From Craspedostauros australis (taxonomy: Eukaryota; Bacillariophyta; Bacillariophyceae; Mastogloiales; Achnanthaceae): 64,000 nucleotides of DNA. The position numbers and the translations under genes are program-made. Of this stretch, positions 10,474 to 21,584 are shown one piece after another. The DNA lies in assembly GCA_026770025.1 (NCBI GenBank), contig JAMXDE010000006.1, forward strand, positions 2,486,001-2,550,000, given 5' to 3'. Below the pieces are notes generated by a model. It was not told the origin of the DNA. It made no database searches and saw only the letters and a program-made list of their open reading frames with translations. The stretch's first letter is position 1, and every line of letters starts with the position of its first letter.

Positions 10474-11468
10474 TTAGGCCTTGCCCAGGGATGCAAGCTT
10501 CTTGGCCTCCTCGACAGCCATGGCCTTGGCACGCTTCTCAAGCTTGGCCTGTGTCTTGAGACCCATGATACCACCTCCCCACTTGCGGAGGTTGTCTGGG
10601 TTGTTGTTGTACTTCTCCATGGCGAGGTCCTGGAGGAGCTTGAGCTGCGAGGAGTCCTGCTTCCCCACGGTGGTGAGGCAGGCGCAGGCGGAGACCTTCT
10701 GGTGGACGAGGGCACCGAGGCGGGCCTTGTCCTTAACGATCATGTACGGAACGTCCATCTTGCGGCACAGGGCTGGCATCCACATGACGAGCTCGATTGG
10801 GTCGACGTCGCAGGCGATGAGGACCAGGGAGGCCTTCTTCTCCTCGATCAGGGTGGTGACGTGCTTGAGACCGAACTTGACGACGTCTGGTGCGTCCTCG
10901 TCCTCATCCTTACCCTCGGCGGCATCGGCAGCGGTCTCCTTGAGACGCTGCTTCTTGGCGGCTGGAGTCTCTGGGCGGTACTTGTTGAAGAGGGTGAAGA
11001 CGGTCATGGCCTCATTCTTGCTCAAGGTCTTGGTGAACTGGTTGATTGAAGGTGGAACCTTGAGACGCTGGTAGAGCACGGCACGCTGGCGCTGGATGCG
11101 CACGTACTTTGGCCATCGCACGAATCGGGAGAGGTCGCGTCCGGCTGGGCGGATGGCTCCTCCGATCTGGTACGTGCGAGCACGCGATGGGAAGAGTGGG
11201 TCGGCGGCCTTGGCAACCTTAGGCTTGGAGTCCTTGCTCTTCTTTCCTTTTCCCTTTGGTGCCTGTCGGAGGGAGAGCGGGGGGAGGGATTGGGGTGGAA
11301 ATGTTGGACGCAGTTGTCAGTATCGCATTCGTGAAGATGCATCACACCGCCAAGGAGATGGTGTGCATTGTGGGCCGTATTCCGTACTCCATACTCTATA
11401 CTCCGTGCTGCTGAAGCCTCGCTGCCATCGTCCCACACGTTTCATCATCGCGCCGTTCCACTCACCAT
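10474..11468 (-). CDS. RPL7A: 60S ribosomal protein eL8 (L7a)
   Basis: Cytosolic large-subunit protein of the L7Ae family. Two coding exons: 11466-11468, which is just the start codon (ATG followed by GTGAGT), and 10474-11262, joined over a 203-bp GT-AG intron (11263-11465) in phase 0. The total is 263 residues, close to the 266 of human eL8. Exon 2 begins APKGKGKKSK. It continues with the basic N-terminal part (RTYQIGGAIRPAGRDLSRFV, WPKYVRIQRQRAVLYQRLKV) and the L7Ae core (HVTTLIEEKKASLVLIACDV then PIELVMWMPALCRKMDVPYM). The codon choice is strongly GC-ending, as expected of a highly expressed gene. The single-codon first exon is explained in the findings. Confidence 0.95.
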
Positions 11469-12143
11469 CTTGAAAGTCCTGAATTTGGTGTGTTTTTGAT
11501 GTGTTGTGTTGATACGTTGATGATGGAGTTGTCGAAGAGCAACCCCCAATTCGTTGGCTGCGGAGGTCGCAGGACAACAGGGAAACGGGAAGCGGTGACT
11601 GTTTGGCCATGGTCATCAACTCAAAATCAGACGAAGTATCATGTGAGCGGTAACATGGGCGACAGAAGGACAGACCCCACCTGAGCCACTTAACGCTAAG
11701 AAAGTACTATGCATCTGCCAACGACCACTATGACCAAATCATCACAGAAATTGGCCAGCCTCGACGCTTGCGACTCACTTGATCATTTGAACCGAAACAA
11801 TTTTGCTCACAATTTTGTGATGCGGCTTGGACTTCGCGACGAAATCGGCCATGGTGACCATGTTGCCACCGCCAAATCTCTTGCCGACACCTTCCCGTTT
11901 TGACGGGATCACATCTTGCGACGGAGAGTGGCCATGAAGCAAAGCCGCATGATCTTACTCGGAAAGTCGATCCTGGACGGGCAGTACGATACAAGCCATT
12001 GAGTACCTGCACTTGAGCATCACTTGATGTCGTTTTTCCATCGCTGCCTCCGCACACACAAATCGCATCCACAACCAATCTGAGCTCCTTTCGTTTCATT
12101 CTCATCGAGTACAGACATACATCATCTCAAAGCAACGTGAAAG
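11469..12143. other. Divergent promoter region
   Basis: Lies between the eL8 start (minus strand) and the secreted protein at 12144 (plus strand), so it should hold both promoters. Short frames only. No TATA box or known motif stands out. Confidence 0.4.
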
Positions 12144-13049
12144 ATGAAGTTTCTCCATTCATCCAAGCTTCTCGCCATCACCGCTGCCGCCACCGCCGCT
12201 GGCATCACGACGGCCTCTGCGGATTCAGTGCCACTATCGGCAGACATCACGATGGAATCATCCTCATTGCGATCGCCCCTCATCATTGGCGAAGACCTGT
12301 GCTCATGTACACCGCATGTTTACGAATTCAAGTTGGACTTCACATCAACCTGCAATGATATGGAAGCGATCGCAGATCGATCGACATCATCGTCGTCCTC
12401 AGCATCACCATCGACAACAAGGCGGCTGTCATCACCAAGGACAGGGGCAACATCCACCGCAACCACAAGAGATGAACGAACAGTATTGCCCATCATGGAG
12501 GACAATTTCGGATTGGACGGACACGCCTGCGTTGTGGGTCCGTTCGGGGAGGAGAATCGCGCCGGAGACGACCTGGTTCCAGATACCATCCACGCCGTCA
12601 CATTCACAGAGCTGGATCGCAACCTCAATGTGCTGACGCAGGAGACGCACGAAAGCCTGTACATGCAGCATGGCGACATCCTGACCTACGAATCCTTCTC
12701 GAACACACCGGAAGAGATCGACAGCGTCGCCGACTTGCCACGGGCCCTGCAGATCAACGTGGTGGGCACCAACCAGCATGGCGAGGGTGTGACGAACGTC
12801 GCCTTGATCACGTTCACGAATGACTGCACCTTCTTCCCGGTTGTGCAACCGCGGCACACCGTCGGTTGGCTGACGGTGACATCCGTCGTGGATCCCATCC
12901 CGCAGCTCTGTCCGGCAGCTCCTGCAATCAAGCCGCGCGCATCCAAGCCACCTCATCCTCGCCGGCATCATCACAGAACCCACAATGAATTTGACGAACA
13001 CCCCGCCGCATCGGCTCCGACGCGGGACATGCATCGCCAGTCCCAGTGA
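12144..13049 (+). CDS. Hypothetical secreted protein
   Basis: A 301-residue protein from ATG 12144 to TGA 13047-13049. Residues 1-26 form a signal peptide (MKFLHSSKLLAITAAATAAG then ITTASA). The mature part contains LCSCTPHVYEFKLDFTSTC (about 52-70), a C-x-C plus aromatic plus C arrangement I associate with a secreted-protein family repeated in diatom genomes. It then has a Ser/Thr/Arg linker (about 80-112) and a predicted beta-rich region (about 115-260), and ends in a His/Arg/Pro-rich tail. The linker contains a possible dibasic site (TTRR). No catalytic motif seen. Probably a cell-surface or secreted structural or binding protein. Confidence 0.6.
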   Translation: MKFLHSSKLLAITAAATAAGITTASADSVPLSADITMESSSLRSPLIIGEDLCSCTPHVYEFKLDFTSTCNDMEAIADRSTSSSSSASPSTTRRLSSPRTGATSTATTRDERTVLPIMEDNFGLDGHACVVGPFGEENRAGDDLVPDTIHAVTFTELDRNLNVLTQETHESLYMQHGDILTYESFSNTPEEIDSVADLPRALQINVVGTNQHGEGVTNVALITFTNDCTFFPVVQPRHTVGWLTVTSVVDPIPQLCPAAPAIKPRASKPPHPRRHHHRTHNEFDEHPAASAPTRDMHRQSQ

Positions 13050-14752
13050 GGAAGCAGGTTGGCTGCGTTGGGGGTCGACTTGTCGGAATGCGAGACAGAG
13101 GCAGCAACATGAGTAGGTGCTGGCACAACGATGTAAAACTACGAGTATGATAGCTGTACGTATGATACACCGCCGTAAAAGCATGGTAAGGTGTGGGTGT
13201 GGCACCACTCTGTTCGAAACAAGGAGGGTATGTAGAATCAAGCAGAGCAGAGCAGAGCAGAGTGGAGCACTCTATCAATCCTTCCAGCCATGGCATGCTG
13301 CTGCTCTGCTGTTCACAGTCATTATGTGCACCTGTATATAGGTGGATAGAAATATAGTGCAAGTACGACTAGAGATGGGTGCTGGGGCATCGGGGATGCA
13401 CATCGAAAGGGTGATGCCCTTTGGATTTCTCCGTCTGCAGATTGTGTGGATTCTCAAAATTTCTCGGTACTCGCTGAAATTGCGTTTCTCGAGATGTCTT
13501 GGTTGTTCGCCGATTTTGAACATCCAGCGATCCTGGGCATCGCAATGGTGTTTGGTTTCGGCGGCGGAGCGCACGACAACGAGCCATGTGCAGCATCATG
13601 TTCGGCTCCACAATGGAGTAGCTCGTAGATCTTCTGTTCATAGTACTCATGAACGTTCACAGGTGCTGCGTGCGTCACATCATTGTGTTGGGCAAATGCA
13701 CGATTAGCCAGAGCATGCACTGTGACTGACATGAACTTGTGCGATCTGCTCCATTGTGACTAGCTGCTCAGCTGGTGTCGGACCTAACGAGCCATGCATG
13801 CCATTGGCGATGAAAGCCTGCACTTCCCAAACACTCGGATACATCCGCAGATGCGCTTGTTGCGGGATCTCTCAGACCACAACAAATCCAAAAGGCAACG
13901 ATCGAGGAATGAAACAGAATGTTGTGCTGACCTGGATCGCACCCACAGGCATGGGCGTGTTGCGCGCGTTCCAGAGATAACGTGAAGGGAGCGACGACGC
14001 GAAGCGGCTGTGTGTCTCTCTGTGGATACTCGAGATGTCGCCACGGTGCGTGACCTGCCAAGGACAACAACACGGCACAAGGCCTTTCTCGCAAATTTAA
14101 GCACGATTGGTGTGCCTCAAGGTCACGACTGTGGCGAAGACCAGTGACTGCTTTGGCTTGCCCGCATAAAAACTTCATCCCGTCAACAACTTCGATCAAA
14201 TGCCTCATAACTCCCTTGGCTGGCCATCATACCACCACAGAGGATCATCGTGGAGCACCATCCGCAACCACCCCTCCATGCGTTTGCGACAGTCACATTC
14301 CCATTGAAGAAGCACAACCAACGCTTCATTCTGGGACTCTCCACGAACAGTACTATAATACCTATTCTATTATTACATCATACTACACCATACCATACGA
14401 CCTACACCTTGGAAGAAGAGAGAGAGAGAGAGAGAGAGCAACCAACGAGAGCCATCTCACGGAAGCAAGGAATCCTTCCCATACGAGTACGAGTGCAACT
14501 ACGGCCACATTCATGAACATGAAACGCAGGTCTTGTGCCTCGATGGCACTTGCCGCTGCCGGACGCCGTTGCGATGGCGACGATGGCGACGATGGCGACG
14601 ATGGTTCAAATACTGCACATGTGCGACGACAAGTGCGACGACAAGTACCAGGACGAGCCCGAATACGAGTTCATCAGAGGAGATCACCAAAGAACCGGCG
14701 AAGGCGCCACCTCCTCGAGTCCCACGCACTTCATCACAAGCCGCAGCGCAAC
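13050..14752. other. Intergenic with simple repeats
   Basis: Holds a (GCAGA)n run at about 13243-13262, an (AG)n microsatellite at about 14416-14438 and four tandem copies of a GATGGCGAC 9-mer at about 14572-14606. TACGAGTA octamers occur at 13140-13147 and 14482-14489. A 92-codon minus frame (13454-13732) looks mildly protein-like but lacks other support. The frame of the downstream protease is open through 14144-14752, but the signal peptide at 14753 argues that this part is leader. Confidence 0.4.
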
Positions 14753-17700
14753 ATGGCCATTCCCTGGCTTCTGCTCATCTCCCCATTCTTGATCTCCCAT
14801 CACACAGCCTCGGCGCAATCACCATCGACATTCGAAACTTGCGACATCTTTTCGGATTCCTGCATTCACTCCTTCGACCGTCGGTGCGATCGCGGTACGA
14901 ACCGTCACTCCACCTGCGAAAGCGATGGCGACGATTGCTTTGACTGCGATCCGTGCCAAGAGTTCAACTTTGACTGCCAAGGGTGCACATCCGCACCTGG
15001 CTGCGCGTGGTGTCCAGGCGATGCATTCTGCTCCTCGGCGGCCGCCACGCAGTTCAACATGGTGCAGCTCTATCGGCATACAGCGTGTCCCAGGAAAGAG
15101 GACTGGGTGTCGAGTCCAGGCATCTGCCAGTCCAAGCCGAATGCTGTCTTCAGGTAGGTCCACGGAGTGCTGCACTCACGTCGATGTTGGCGAGAGTCTG
15201 CCGATTCAACCGGGGCAGGATGGCATGGTGTTCTACCACACTTACTAGTATGGCACCGCACATGGCTCACGTACCCACCACACCTCATTGTTTCAATCAT
15301 CCTTCTCCACCACACGAGTGTTCCTCCGCTGTCCCCTCTCACCTCGCGCCTTCTGCAACAACAGCGATCCGGTCTATGATGGCAACCAATGGGCCTTCGA
15401 CATGATCAAGGTCGAACCTGTCTGGCGGAAGGGCATCACCGGCAACGGCGTGCACGTGCGCATCAACGATGATGGTTCCGACCTCGATCACCCGGAGCTC
15501 AGCAAGCACGCCGACGTCGCGGGATCCTGCCAGGATTACCTGCCTGATACGGACACTGATGACAACGAGCACGGCACAACGGTGGCATCCATCGTGGGCG
15601 CGAATGCAAACAACGATGCCTGTTCGGTTGGCATTGCGCCGAACGCCATCCTCTCAGCCTGCGACGTCATTTCCGATACGAGACGCTTCGACCACAAGGC
15701 CGAAGTCATCGACATCTCGCAAAACTCCTACGGCCGCAGCGGCTGCCAGTCCAAGTCGTTGCGCCGTAACCTCTACGCAAAGCTCTTGGCCTCGCACCGA
15801 CGGCGGCAGCGTGAACGTCGTCATCTCCTCGTCTTGCAACGGCAGGACGATCGCGAATTGAACTCGGATGGATTCGGCGATTGCCCTTTCGCGACCAACA
15901 GCCTTCCGTGCGCGGTCTGCGACTTTGCCACCTTCTACACAGACGGGGTGCAGACCGAAGAGCTGCCCGTTCAGTGCACGGACAACATCGCCTCTTACTG
16001 CTCTCGGCGCGGCAACTTCGTCCTCGACCGCGAGGCTTGCACGCAGTTCTTGGAATTCTTCACGGAATGCGACTACACCCAGCTTCCCAGGAACATGGAA
16101 CGCAGCATGCTCCAGGGCATCGACACGGGACGCAACGGAAGGGGCATCGTGTACGTCTTCGCATCCGGTAACGACTTCGCGTACGGCTCTGACGCCAACT
16201 TCGAAGGCTTCACGAATGCGAGGTACACCATCACCGTGGGCGCCGTGGGCCGGGATGGATTGCATGCGGACTACTCCACCTCAGGTGCAGCCGTCTTTGT
16301 CAGCGCTCCAGGCGGAGACTCCGGTGAGCTCACCACCTTCGTGGTGGCCAAGGTGGGCGGCGGGTGCAAGAACAGCGGCATCGGGACATCCTTTGCCTGT
16401 CCCATCGTTTCCGGCGTCATCGCACTCATCCTTGAGGCCAACCCGGAACTGGGGTGGAGAGACGTGCAGGGCATCATCGCGTTGACATCGCAGCGAGTGG
16501 ACGATCCAAACGACGACTCCATCACAACAAACGCAGCTGGCTTCTGGCACTCCATCAAGTACGGTTTCGGCATCATCGATGCCAATCGCGCAGTCGAGGA
16601 GGCCCAGCGATGGGACTTGTTCGGACCGGAGATGTTAATCAAGAAGGAATCTGGAGTCATCGACAAGGTCATCAATGACGATGCCAAGGATGAGGTCCTC
16701 ACCTCCATGCGCTTGGACGCCTCTCACTCGGACGTCGTGGCGGAATCCGTCGTGGTGTTGCTCGATCTCGTGCACGCATCGCGCGGTGACTTGCTAATCA
16801 CCCTCACCTCACCATCCGGAACCAGCTCCGTTCTCCACCCCAGCCGCCGACCCGAAAACTCACAACTCGAAGGCAACGAGATCTTCAACTTGATGACCGT
16901 TCGCAACTGGGGCGAGCCTGTCGTGGGGAATTGGAAGCTGCGCATCGTCGATGAGAAACTTGGGGACCTTAAATCCTGCCTGGATTTCGAACAGCAGCTG
17001 TTCCAACCCGATTCCTCGCCAATCGCATGCAACGAACTGTCATCTACCAATCCGGTCATCTGCGAGAATGGCGAAGTGAAGAACGATGTCGCCACGCAGA
17101 TCACATCTATCGGCGATATGTCGGCGGTGGAGGTATGCTGCGTGTGCGGAGGTGGCAATGATCTTACAAAGTTGACAGATCGTCTGGTATCGTGGGAGTT
17201 ACTGGTCTACGGGAGGGCGAAATCATCCGGCGGTGGTGAGGTATCGCAAGCACCGACCAGCACTCCTACACGCGGTCCGACGAAGCTGAGATCATCCAGC
17301 CCAAGCCAAAGTGCATCCCCATCGTCCATCCCAAGCGAACGCCCATCACCAGCGCCCACCATGCCCAGATCGTCGACACCTTCGGGACCGCCATCAGTGT
17401 CCATGGCACCGACAACAAGCGCCGCGCCAAGTCTATCGCCGTCGAATGCGCCCACGTCGGTCCCAACACGATCGCCGTCTGTGTCACCGACCGATCTGCC
17501 AAGCTCCTCGCCGACGTCCAAACCAACGCAGATGCCGAGCGTGCAGCCCAGCACCGCGCCGTCCGCCGATCCAACGCAACCAATCGTACCCGCGGCGCAG
17601 TCGGACGCCAGCAATGACGGTACGGATGGCGGCAATAGCGGCGGAGGATCGACCTCACCCGACAGCATCCGAATTCCCATGGAAGGCGAGCAAGTGTCCG

Positions 17701-17852
17701 ATGAAAACCCGTCGGAATCTCTGCCAGACATATTTGTTGTGCAGGATGATGGAACACCTGATGCGGATAGAACCGGAAGCGGCAGTGCAGCAATGCAGAT
17801 TTCATTCTATCCCATCGGTGCTGCTGCAGTTGCTGCCGTACTCATGATCTGA
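14753..17852 (+). CDS. Kexin/subtilisin-like serine protease with P domain and stalk
   Basis: Two exons, 14753-15153 and 15365-17852 (211-bp GT-AG intron, phase 2), give 962 residues. Signal peptide 1-22 (MAIPWLLLISPFLISHHTAS then A). A Cys-rich region (about 27-110, with many C-x-x-C pairs) follows, then the S8 protease domain. Catalytic residues are Asp169 (INDDGSDLDHPEL), His203 (NEHGTTVAS), oxyanion Asn403 (FASGNDF) and Ser476 (GIGTSFACPIVSGV). A P-domain-like region (about 560-700; SRGDLLITLTSPSGTSSVL, NWGEPVVGNWKLRI) supports the proprotein-convertase branch. The C terminus is a long P-S/T stalk (about 710-860) ending in a hydrophobic segment, so the enzyme is probably anchored at a membrane or the surface. 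All catalytic residues are present. The start was chosen for the signal peptide although the frame is open upstream. Confidence 0.88.
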
Positions 17853-18483
17853 ATCAGAGAACAAAGGTAGAGTGCGGTACGACCTACCTATGGTACAAAT
17901 TCAAGGAAACCAACAAACACTTGCAGTGTCTCGTCTCGGGGGATTCATGGTGATGGCGATCATCATGATCGAGAGAATGGCACAAGGAGACTGTGCTCTG
18001 TTTGCAGAACACTTCAATTCTCTACCACAACATGAGCACCTTCTGATGGTTGCACAGTACACCAGCGCCATGCTATATCATAGAATACCTGCTAATACTC
18101 TATATACGCGACTCTAACATACAGTCAACATCGCTATGCTTGGAGTGTTGTCTCTCTAGTTATGAATTGCTCTGCTCTGACTGGAATATGCATTCCGCGA
18201 TGTGCTTGTGTCCTGGTATTCGATCGCACCTTCAAGCCCTTATACTCTCTACGAGCAGAGCATGGATTGTCTCCGCAGAGCGCAGTACTCGTGTATATTA
18301 TAGGAGCTGCTCCTTTGCCCTTCTTTGCCGTTATACCTATGCCAGTGTGTGGTCCACAACAAATGACCGTTGCACTTGTTGACAGAACTACCGCGCGAGG
18401 AAAGCAGCTTTAGCAGGTGGCATGCATCGTGCCATACTTGCGCCATGCAAGCATGGCCGGGCCCGACACTGCTTGTTTCTTTT
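17853..18483. other. Intergenic between convergent genes
   Basis: 3' flanks of the protease gene and of the PhoX-like gene. AT-rich stretches with no coding signal. Confidence 0.45.
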
Positions 18484-20403
18484 TTATCTGGCATGGTATC
18501 TCACATCGAGCTTCTTTGCTGGGAACGGCTGTCCATCCTCACGCCAGATATCATATAGCAGACCAGTGTGCTGGTACGAGACATACATGTGAACTCCATC
18601 TGGCGAGAAGGCAAGGCCAGTCGTCTCATCCTGGAGGACGGGACTTTCGAAGATGGCGTAGAAGTTGCCGGTGTGATCGCGTGCGTGGATTCCGTTGAAC
18701 TCGCCGCGCTCTTCGGTGAAGTAGAGGAGATCCTTGTCGGTTCCGAGAATCCGTTGCATCTGATCGGGCATGCCATCGAAGGTGCCGGCGACCGTCGATT
18801 TTTTGTAGTAGGTGTTGCCATCGAGGTCGAGGACGAACATCTCCTTGCGTTGCTTGATGACGAAGAAGAGCTCATCCTCGTAGACGTCGAGTCCCTCGCT
18901 GTACGGGTAATGCAGGTTTGCGTTGGATCTGGCCTCGCTGAGGTCGTCGGTCCATCGGTACGTGCCGGCCCCGGCATTGTCATCATCGGGCTCGAGCAGG
19001 AGGTATTGCACGACGCCGGGCGCGTGCAGCATCGTCCATGGATCGTTGTCCCAGTCCACGTGCTCTGCATTTGGGATGTACCGCCTGAGACAGCCCCACG
19101 GCGAGTCCTCCGTCGCGAAGAATCGCGGACGATCCGCATCGCGCACATCGTAGGCGAATGACTCGAAGTAGCCGCCGTCGGCGCCCAAGGGCATCTGCTG
19201 CGCCTGGCGCTCGCCGAAGGGATCCACCTGGTAGATCTTGCCCCCGGAGATCTCCTCGCACGAGACCCAGGTATTCCAGGGCGTGCGTCCGCCGGAACAG
19301 TTGTTGGTGGTGCCGTCCAGGATGCGCTTGTAGCTGAGCAGGTTTCCGTGCTTGTCGAACGTGAGCGCGCCGACGCCGCCGGCGCCCCAGTAGGTCTTGA
19401 CTTCGGAGTTGCTGACGTAGACCCAGCCGCCTTCGTTTCCAGGCCGCGTGTCGTACATCATCCCGGCGCCGTCGGGATTGTCGTGCATGGTTTCCCAGGA
19501 GTAGCTGCCATCGCTCAGGGCGACGCGTTCACCGCTGCGTGCGATGAGCTTGGCTCGCAGTCCACGCGAGAGCAGCAGATTGGATTCGAAGTTGGTGAGG
19601 TTGCCTGGCTGGTACGAGACGAAGAGCTCGGTTGGTGCGATTGTGGGGGCGGTGGTTGGCACAACGGATTCGGTGGGGGCAGCCGAAGGAGAGGCAGTCG
19701 GCGTGGAGGAGGGCAGTGACGACGGAACATGCGACGGCGTGGACGATGGCCTGAGAGACGGCACTTCCGATGGCAGCGCCGATGCGAGGAGCGTGGGAGA
19801 CATCGTGGGAACGAGGGATGGCATGCCGGATGGTGGGCTTGATGGATGGCCGGACGGCAGCATGGAGGGAGTCGGCGACGGTGCGGAGGTTGGTGCTGGG
19901 GATGCTGCCGTCGGCGAGGCAGTGGCGATGCTGGAGGACGCGAGGCCGGAGTTCTCTTCAGCGGCCGAAGACGATCGCAGGGCGGAACTGCCCGAGTCCG
20001 TCGTTCCACGGATGAAGAAGCCAGCGCAGAAGGAGGCGGCGGCGAGGACGCATGCTGCCAGGATGAGCGCTCTTGTTCGTCGTTTGGAGGTGGCATCAGA
20101 GGTGGCCGGGGTCTTCGGTGAGACTGCTGCTACTGCTGCTCCTCCTCCAGCTGCTCCTCCTCCAGCTGCTCCTCCAACTGCTCCTCCAACTGCTCCTCCA
20201 ACTGCTCCTCCAACTGCTACGGCTGCTCCTGCTTCAACTGCCGCCGCATCGTCATTGTCCGATGCTCCGTCAAAGTACAGATCTTCGCTGTCTATCGAAT
20301 CCACGGTGCTGTTCAACTCATTGGATGGCGACGATTCTGTCGATGACATGGCCGTCAGGTCGGTGCCCTTCATCGTGTCCTCCTTGCTCGTGTCGGTGTC
20401 CAT
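18484..20403 (-). CDS. Membrane-anchored PhoX/DUF839-like protein
   Basis: A 639-residue single-exon protein from ATG 20403. A cytosolic N-terminal part includes an Ala/Gly repeat (about 55-92). A single transmembrane segment follows (about 112-131, ALILAACVLAAASFCAGFF) just after the K-R-R-T-R basic stop, then a Pro/Ser stalk (about 150-255) and a beta-propeller-like domain to the end. The box GGRTPWNTWVSCEE (about 372-385) is the hallmark of the PhoX/DUF839 family (PF05787), whose bacterial members are Ca/Fe-dependent alkaline phosphatases. WVYVSNSEVKTYWGAGGVGA and ATEDSPWGCLRRY also fit. The type II topology would place the domain outside the cell or in a lumen. Phosphatase activity is inferred; metal ligands were not mapped. 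Confidence 0.78.
   Translation of the reverse strand: MDTDTSKEDTMKGTDLTAMSSTESSPSNELNSTVDSIDSEDLYFDGASDNDDAAAVEAGAAVAVGGAVGGAVGGAVGGAAGGGAAGGGAAVAAVSPKTPATSDATSKRRTRALILAACVLAAASFCAGFFIRGTTDSGSSALRSSSAAEENSGLASSSIATASPTAASPAPTSAPSPTPSMLPSGHPSSPPSGMPSLVPTMSPTLLASALPSEVPSLRPSSTPSHVPSSLPSSTPTASPSAAPTESVVPTTAPTIAPTELFVSYQPGNLTNFESNLLLSRGLRAKLIARSGERVALSDGSYSWETMHDNPDGAGMMYDTRPGNEGGWVYVSNSEVKTYWGAGGVGALTFDKHGNLLSYKRILDGTTNNCSGGRTPWNTWVSCEEISGGKIYQVDPFGERQAQQMPLGADGGYFESFAYDVRDADRPRFFATEDSPWGCLRRYIPNAEHVDWDNDPWTMLHAPGVVQYLLLEPDDDNAGAGTYRWTDDLSEARSNANLHYPYSEGLDVYEDELFFVIKQRKEMFVLDLDGNTYYKKSTVAGTFDGMPDQMQRILGTDKDLLYFTEERGEFNGIHARDHTGNFYAIFESPVLQDETTGLAFSPDGVHMYVSYQHTGLLYDIWREDGQPFPAKKLDVRYHAR
20140..20229. 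repeat. In-frame 12- to 15-bp tandem repeat
   Basis: Repeats of CAACTGCTCCTC and CAGCTGCTCCTCCTC units encode alternating G-G-A-V and G-G-G-A-A blocks in the cytosolic N-terminal part of the PhoX-like protein. Copy number is likely to vary between strains because the units are nearly perfect. Confidence 0.75.
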
Positions 20404-21035
20404 GATTGTTGTTTGTCGTCACACTTGGTGTTGGTGTTGGTGTTGGTGTTGACAGCAAAGTGATGGCCGAAGTTCAATTATGAGACTGAGTGCAGATGTG
20501 GATGAAGAGTTGGATGTGAATGCGAATGCGAATGTGGATGTGGATGTGCACCTCCTCTCATGGTACAATGCTGCGGGCGTGCGTGCGGGACCTCGGGACG
20601 AGGGCGGTGTCTTGGTCGCTCGTTCCAATGATGTGCTGGAGTCAGCAAGGAAGATGCCGCGGCACTCTTGCTCTTACTGTCATTCTCCCACTCACCTCTT
20701 TCGCTCAGCCATGGTTGTTTCTCTTCTTCTGTCCGTCGCGGAACGGCAACACATTCAAAGAGAGGCAACACCACACAGCACAGCACAGCACAGCACTGTT
20801 GGGCACGAGACTGAACGAGACCAAGTTGCGCATCTTTCCAAGAATTCGTCGTTGTTGTGAGCACAAAACACAACTCGGTGGCATGTTGACCGTTCACAAG
20901 CTTCGGTAACGTCCCGACCGTTACAAATCATCATAGTTTCGGCGTCACACATGCTCCAACCACATCCATCATGCGCGCAGGTTTGTCACCTCACCCAAGG
21001 ATTCTCCGACGCGTTCCGGTCACAACCTTCCGCAG
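20404..21035. other. Intergenic with short tandem repeats
   Basis: Promoter side of the PhoX-like gene. Contains (TTGGTG)n at about 20425-20450, a GAATGC/GGATGT hexamer run at about 20516-20550 and (CAGCA)n at about 20772-20796. No gene recognised. Confidence 0.45.
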
Positions 21036-21584
21036 TCATCCCCGCACTTCCGATGTCTTCGGCATCAAAAATTCCGTAGTTCGTGAGACTCCCATCAGTG
21101 TCAGACGCTCCGGACCCCCAACGTCCGTGGATTCTTGTTGCCATTTTTTCAGAAGGGACACCCGGCGCCATTTTCCAGAGTCCTCTGTGTGTATCCGTGG
21201 CAGCTTCCAATGTGGGTCATCGTCGGCATCGGCACCAGGGGACGCATTCAGGACAAGAGCATAGCAGCTCGTAAATGGAGGAGCTTCGTGGGTGGCTGGC
21301 ATTGTTGTCTGATTGCGGGATTTGCATCGGTTATACTCGTAGTCGTACATACTATTCTCGTGGGAGTTCAAGAATCCCGTTGCTTTGCTCGACTCGCATG
21401 TATAGGTAAGACGTGTGAAGCACTCCATTCTAATCGCAGGTCTGATTGGTCTCCATTCGTACGACTTGAGTGTGGTCCAGCTCGGCTTGTCTGAGCTGAC
21501 AGCTTCTCCTTCGCCCAGGAAGAAGCCTATCACGTTTCCAAGAAGCATGCATGAAGCACACAGAATGTACCACTCAACATCCAT
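21036..21584 (-). CDS. Doubtful small single-pass membrane protein
   Basis: A 182-codon frame from ATG 21584. It opens MDVEWYILCASCMLLGNVIG and includes a hydrophobic segment at about residues 5-24, then a polar region with KPSWTTLKSYEWRPIRP and an acidic stretch (ASPGADADDDPHW). No domain recognised and no splice or promoter evidence. It contains a TACTCGTA octamer (21334-21341), which is otherwise seen in non-coding DNA, so the frame may be spurious. Confidence 0.27.
   Translation of the reverse strand: MDVEWYILCASCMLLGNVIGFFLGEGEAVSSDKPSWTTLKSYEWRPIRPAIRMECFTRLTYTCESSKATGFLNSHENSMYDYEYNRCKSRNQTTMPATHEAPPFTSCYALVLNASPGADADDDPHWKLPRIHTEDSGKWRRVSLLKKWQQESTDVGGPERLTLMGVSRTTEFLMPKTSEVRG

Noticed and set aside
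10114-11049. Plus-strand 311-codon frame over the eL8 gene
   Set aside because: It is the antisense shadow of eL8 exon 2, whose identity on the minus strand is certain.
11312-11453. Possible C/D box snoRNA in the eL8 intron (ATGATGA at 11442-11448 and CTGA at 11317-11320 on the minus strand)
   Set aside because: The boxes are about 130 nt apart, the flanks do not form a terminal stem and no clear D' box was seen, so chance matches are likely.
17207-17731. Minus-strand Gly/Asp/Val-rich 174-codon frame
   Set aside because: Shadow of the P-S/T stalk of the subtilisin-like protease.
19544-20452. Plus-strand 302-codon frame rich in Asp/Gly/Val
   Set aside because: Shadow of the Pro/Ser stalk and Ala/Gly repeat of the PhoX-like gene.
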